NCBI GenBank assembly: GCA_964235495.1
Contig: CAXSAX010000005.1
Coordinates: 1 to 64,000 of the forward strand
Direction of reading: 5' to 3'
Origin: LMUY01 sp964235495
GTDB taxonomy: Bacteria > Pseudomonadota > Alphaproteobacteria > Acetobacterales > Acetobacteraceae
Length of the DNA stretch: 64,000 nucleotides
The position numbers were made by a program, and so were the translations under genes. Numbering within the stretch: the stretch's first letter is position 1; each line of letters opens with the position of its first letter. Under the pieces are notes generated by a model. It saw only the letters and a list, made by a program, of their open reading frames with translations, made no database searches and had not been told where the DNA came from. This document shows positions 62,511 to 64,000 of this stretch, piece by piece.

Positions 62511-64000
62511 CTAGTAGCCGATCGCGGCTCCGACCGGCCGCCGGGCGTCGTTGGCGCCGTAGAGCAGTCCAGGCTGCAGCGCATCCGGCTGGGCTGCCTC
62601 TCCGCCCGGCGCGCCCCGCTCGATGATTTCCGCCGCACCCCAGGGACGTTGCACGACGATCTTGTAGCCCATCGCCTGCAGCAGCGCTTGCGTGTCGGCG
62701 GACAACGCGAACGGCTCGGTCGCGATCTCGTCCGGCAGCCATTGATGATGGATGCGCGGCGCGTCCACGGCGGCTTGTGGCTGCATACCGTAGTCGATCA
62801 CGTTCAGGATCGTTTGCAGCACCGTCGTGATGATCCGCGAGCCGCCCGGCGATCCCAGCACCAGCAGCGGCTGGCCGTCATGCATGACGATGGTCGGCGC
62901 CATGGAGGAGAGCGGCCGCTTGCCCGGCGCGATGGCGTTGGCCGCACCTTGCACCAGGCCGAACATGTTGGGCACGCCGGGCTTGGCGGTGAAGTCGTCC
63001 ATCTCGTCGTTGAGCAGGAACCCGGTCCCCGGCGCAGCCACGTAGGCGCCGAACAAGCCGTTGATCGTGTAGGTGACGCTCGCGGCGTTCCCCGCCTCGT
63101 CCATCACCGAGTAGTGCGTCGTTTCCGGCTTCTCGTCGGAAGGCAGGCCCGGCCGCGCTTCCCTGGAGGACCCGGCGTGGCCGGCCGGGATGGCCGCGCG
63201 CACGGCGGCGGCGTAGTCGGCGCTCAGCAACCGGCCGAGCGGATTGGACACGAAGGCCGGGTCGCCGAGGTAGGTGTTGCGGTCGAGGTAGGCCTGGCGC
63301 AAAGCCTCGACGATGGCGTGCACGGCCGCCGCCGAGTGGTATCCGAGCGCCGCCATGTCGTAGCCCGCCAGGATTTGCAGGGTCTCGCACAGGGTCGCCC
63401 CACCGGATGAGGGAGGCGGCGAGGACAGGATGGCGTAGCCGCGGTAGCTGCACCGCAACGGCTCGGTGTCCGTCACCGTGTAGCCGGCGAAGTCGGCCGC
63501 GGTGAGCAGGCCGCCGCCCGCGTGGGACGCCGCCTCCACCCGGGCCGGGATATCGCCCCGGTAGAACGCATCCGTGCCTTCGTCGGCGATGCGTTGCAGC
63601 GTGCGCGCCAGGTCGGGCTGCACCAGCGTATCGCCGGGCTGCAGGGTGCTGCCGTTCGGCCGGAGGAAGATGCGGGCGAGCGCCGGGTCACCGGCGAAAC
63701 GGCTGGCGCCGGCGTCCAGGATGTCGGTGTCGCCACGGTTCAGCACGAAGCCGTCGCGCGCGAGCCGGATGGCGGGCGCCATGACCTGCGCGCGCGGCAG
63801 CGTGCCGTAGCGGCGCAGCGCGGTGTCGAGGCCCAGCACGGTGCCTGGCACCCCGGCCGCCTTGTAGCCGAACACGCTCTCGCCGGGGATCACGGCACCG
63901 GCCGCGTCGAGGAACATCGCCGGGGTCGCCGCCGCGGGCGCGGTCTCCCGGAAATTGAGGAAACGGTCGCGCCCATCGGCGAGACGCAGGGTGATGAACC
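62511..64000 (-). CDS. ggt: Gamma-glutamyltranspeptidase (5' end outside the window)
   Basis: The visible 496 codons cover most of the large subunit and all of the small subunit; the gene continues past 64000 (FITLRLADGRDRFLNFRETAP reads through the edge). Blocks: GVPGTVLGLDTALRRYG, PPPSSGGATLCETLQIL, the autoprocessing/nucleophile Thr in ETTHYSVMDEAGNAASVTYT, NDEMDDFTAKPG, SSMAPTIVMHDGQPLLVLGS, PGGSRIITTVLQ. The precursor self-cleaves before Thr in the periplasm; the enzyme transfers gamma-glutamyl groups, degrading glutathione. Confidence 0.94.
   Translation of the reverse strand, partial: FITLRLADGRDRFLNFRETAPAAATPAMFLDAAGAVIPGESVFGYKAAGVPGTVLGLDTALRRYGTLPRAQVMAPAIRLARDGFVLNRGDTDILDAGASRFAGDPALARIFLRPNGSTLQPGDTLVQPDLARTLQRIADEGTDAFYRGDIPARVEAASHAGGGLLTAADFAGYTVTDTEPLRCSYRGYAILSSPPPSSGGATLCETLQILAGYDMAALGYHSAAAVHAIVEALRQAYLDRNTYLGDPAFVSNPLGRLLSADYAAAVRAAIPAGHAGSSREARPGLPSDEKPETTHYSVMDEAGNAASVTYTINGLFGAYVAAPGTGFLLNDEMDDFTAKPGVPNMFGLVQGAANAIAPGKRPLSSMAPTIVMHDGQPLLVLGSPGGSRIITTVLQTILNVIDYGMQPQAAVDAPRIHHQWLPDEIATEPFALSADTQALLQAMGYKIVVQRPWGAAEIIERGAPGGEAAQPDALQPGLLYGANDARRPVGAAIGY

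Overview
The window is very GC-rich, densely packed chromosomal DNA from an alphaproteobacterium. The best guess is a member of the Acetobacteraceae (Rhodospirillales), based on recognised protein styles: a DinB with an N-terminal Cys cluster, the GEAS-type IlvB, a gap-pgk pair near a transketolase gene, a Hint_2 protein, class I PhaC, LrgAB and a Liv ABC transporter. This is inference from sequence feel, not from a search. There is no phage, transposase, CRISPR array or conjugation module. Coding runs on both strands in short operons, often with ATGA/GTGA/TGATG stop-start overlaps.

Layout. 0-3.8 kb: start of dxs, xseB, a histone-deacetylase-like amidohydrolase coupled to a TusA-like protein, then a ROK sugar kinase coupled to DNA polymerase IV. 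3.8-9.1 kb: two aldo/keto reductases divergent from a LysR regulator, and a NUDIX - proline-rich exported protein - LrgA - LrgB operon. 9.1-17.8 kb: pgk and gap, two exported proteins of unknown function, a transketolase homologue that has lost most of its cofactor and substrate residues, and an FtsH paralogue. 17.8-21.8 kb: a Hint-domain protein and a glycosyltransferase lying in one reading frame interrupted by two amber codons, beside a Crp/Fnr regulator. 22-28 kb: an M20 amidohydrolase, a lipoprotein, a BLUF photoreceptor paired with a GGDEF-EAL protein, serB and miaA. 28-34.4 kb: branched-chain amino acid synthesis (ilvB, ilvH, ilvC, leuA), with an AlgJ/AlgX-like protein between ilvC and leuA. 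34.5-36.8 kb: thiM, a NIPSNAP protein, a hairpin-rich spacer and a serine hydrolase. 36.8-46.3 kb: a tripartite RND efflux operon (outer-membrane factor, adaptor, two different RND pumps) with a small membrane coiled-coil gene between the pumps. 46.4-51 kb: the branched-chain amino acid ABC transporter livG-livF-livK-livH-livM. 51-57 kb: a methyltransferase, a Pat-type protein acetyltransferase with a collapsed ATP-grasp domain, PHA synthase and an OmpA-like lipoprotein. 57-64 kb: aminotransferase, homoserine dehydrogenase, class II fructose-1,6-bisphosphatase, RecJ, tRNA-Glu(UUC) and a gamma-glutamyltranspeptidase cut by the window end.

Functional threads. Central carbon metabolism (gap, pgk, glpX, dxs, ROK kinase) and Asp/branched-chain amino acid metabolism (ilvBHC, leuA, alaC-like, hom, livGFKHM) dominate. 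PhaC implies carbon storage. The BLUF/c-di-GMP pair implies blue-light signalling.

The most unusual points are: (1) an intact but apparently cofactor-less transketolase homologue; (2) two, and with the gene inside the RND operon three, amber codons inside otherwise sensible reading frames; (3) a Pat-like acetyltransferase whose ATP-grasp core is missing; (4) several palindromic intergenic elements, including a bidirectional hairpin that contains the stop codons of two convergent genes. All functional calls were made by reading motifs; no database was consulted.
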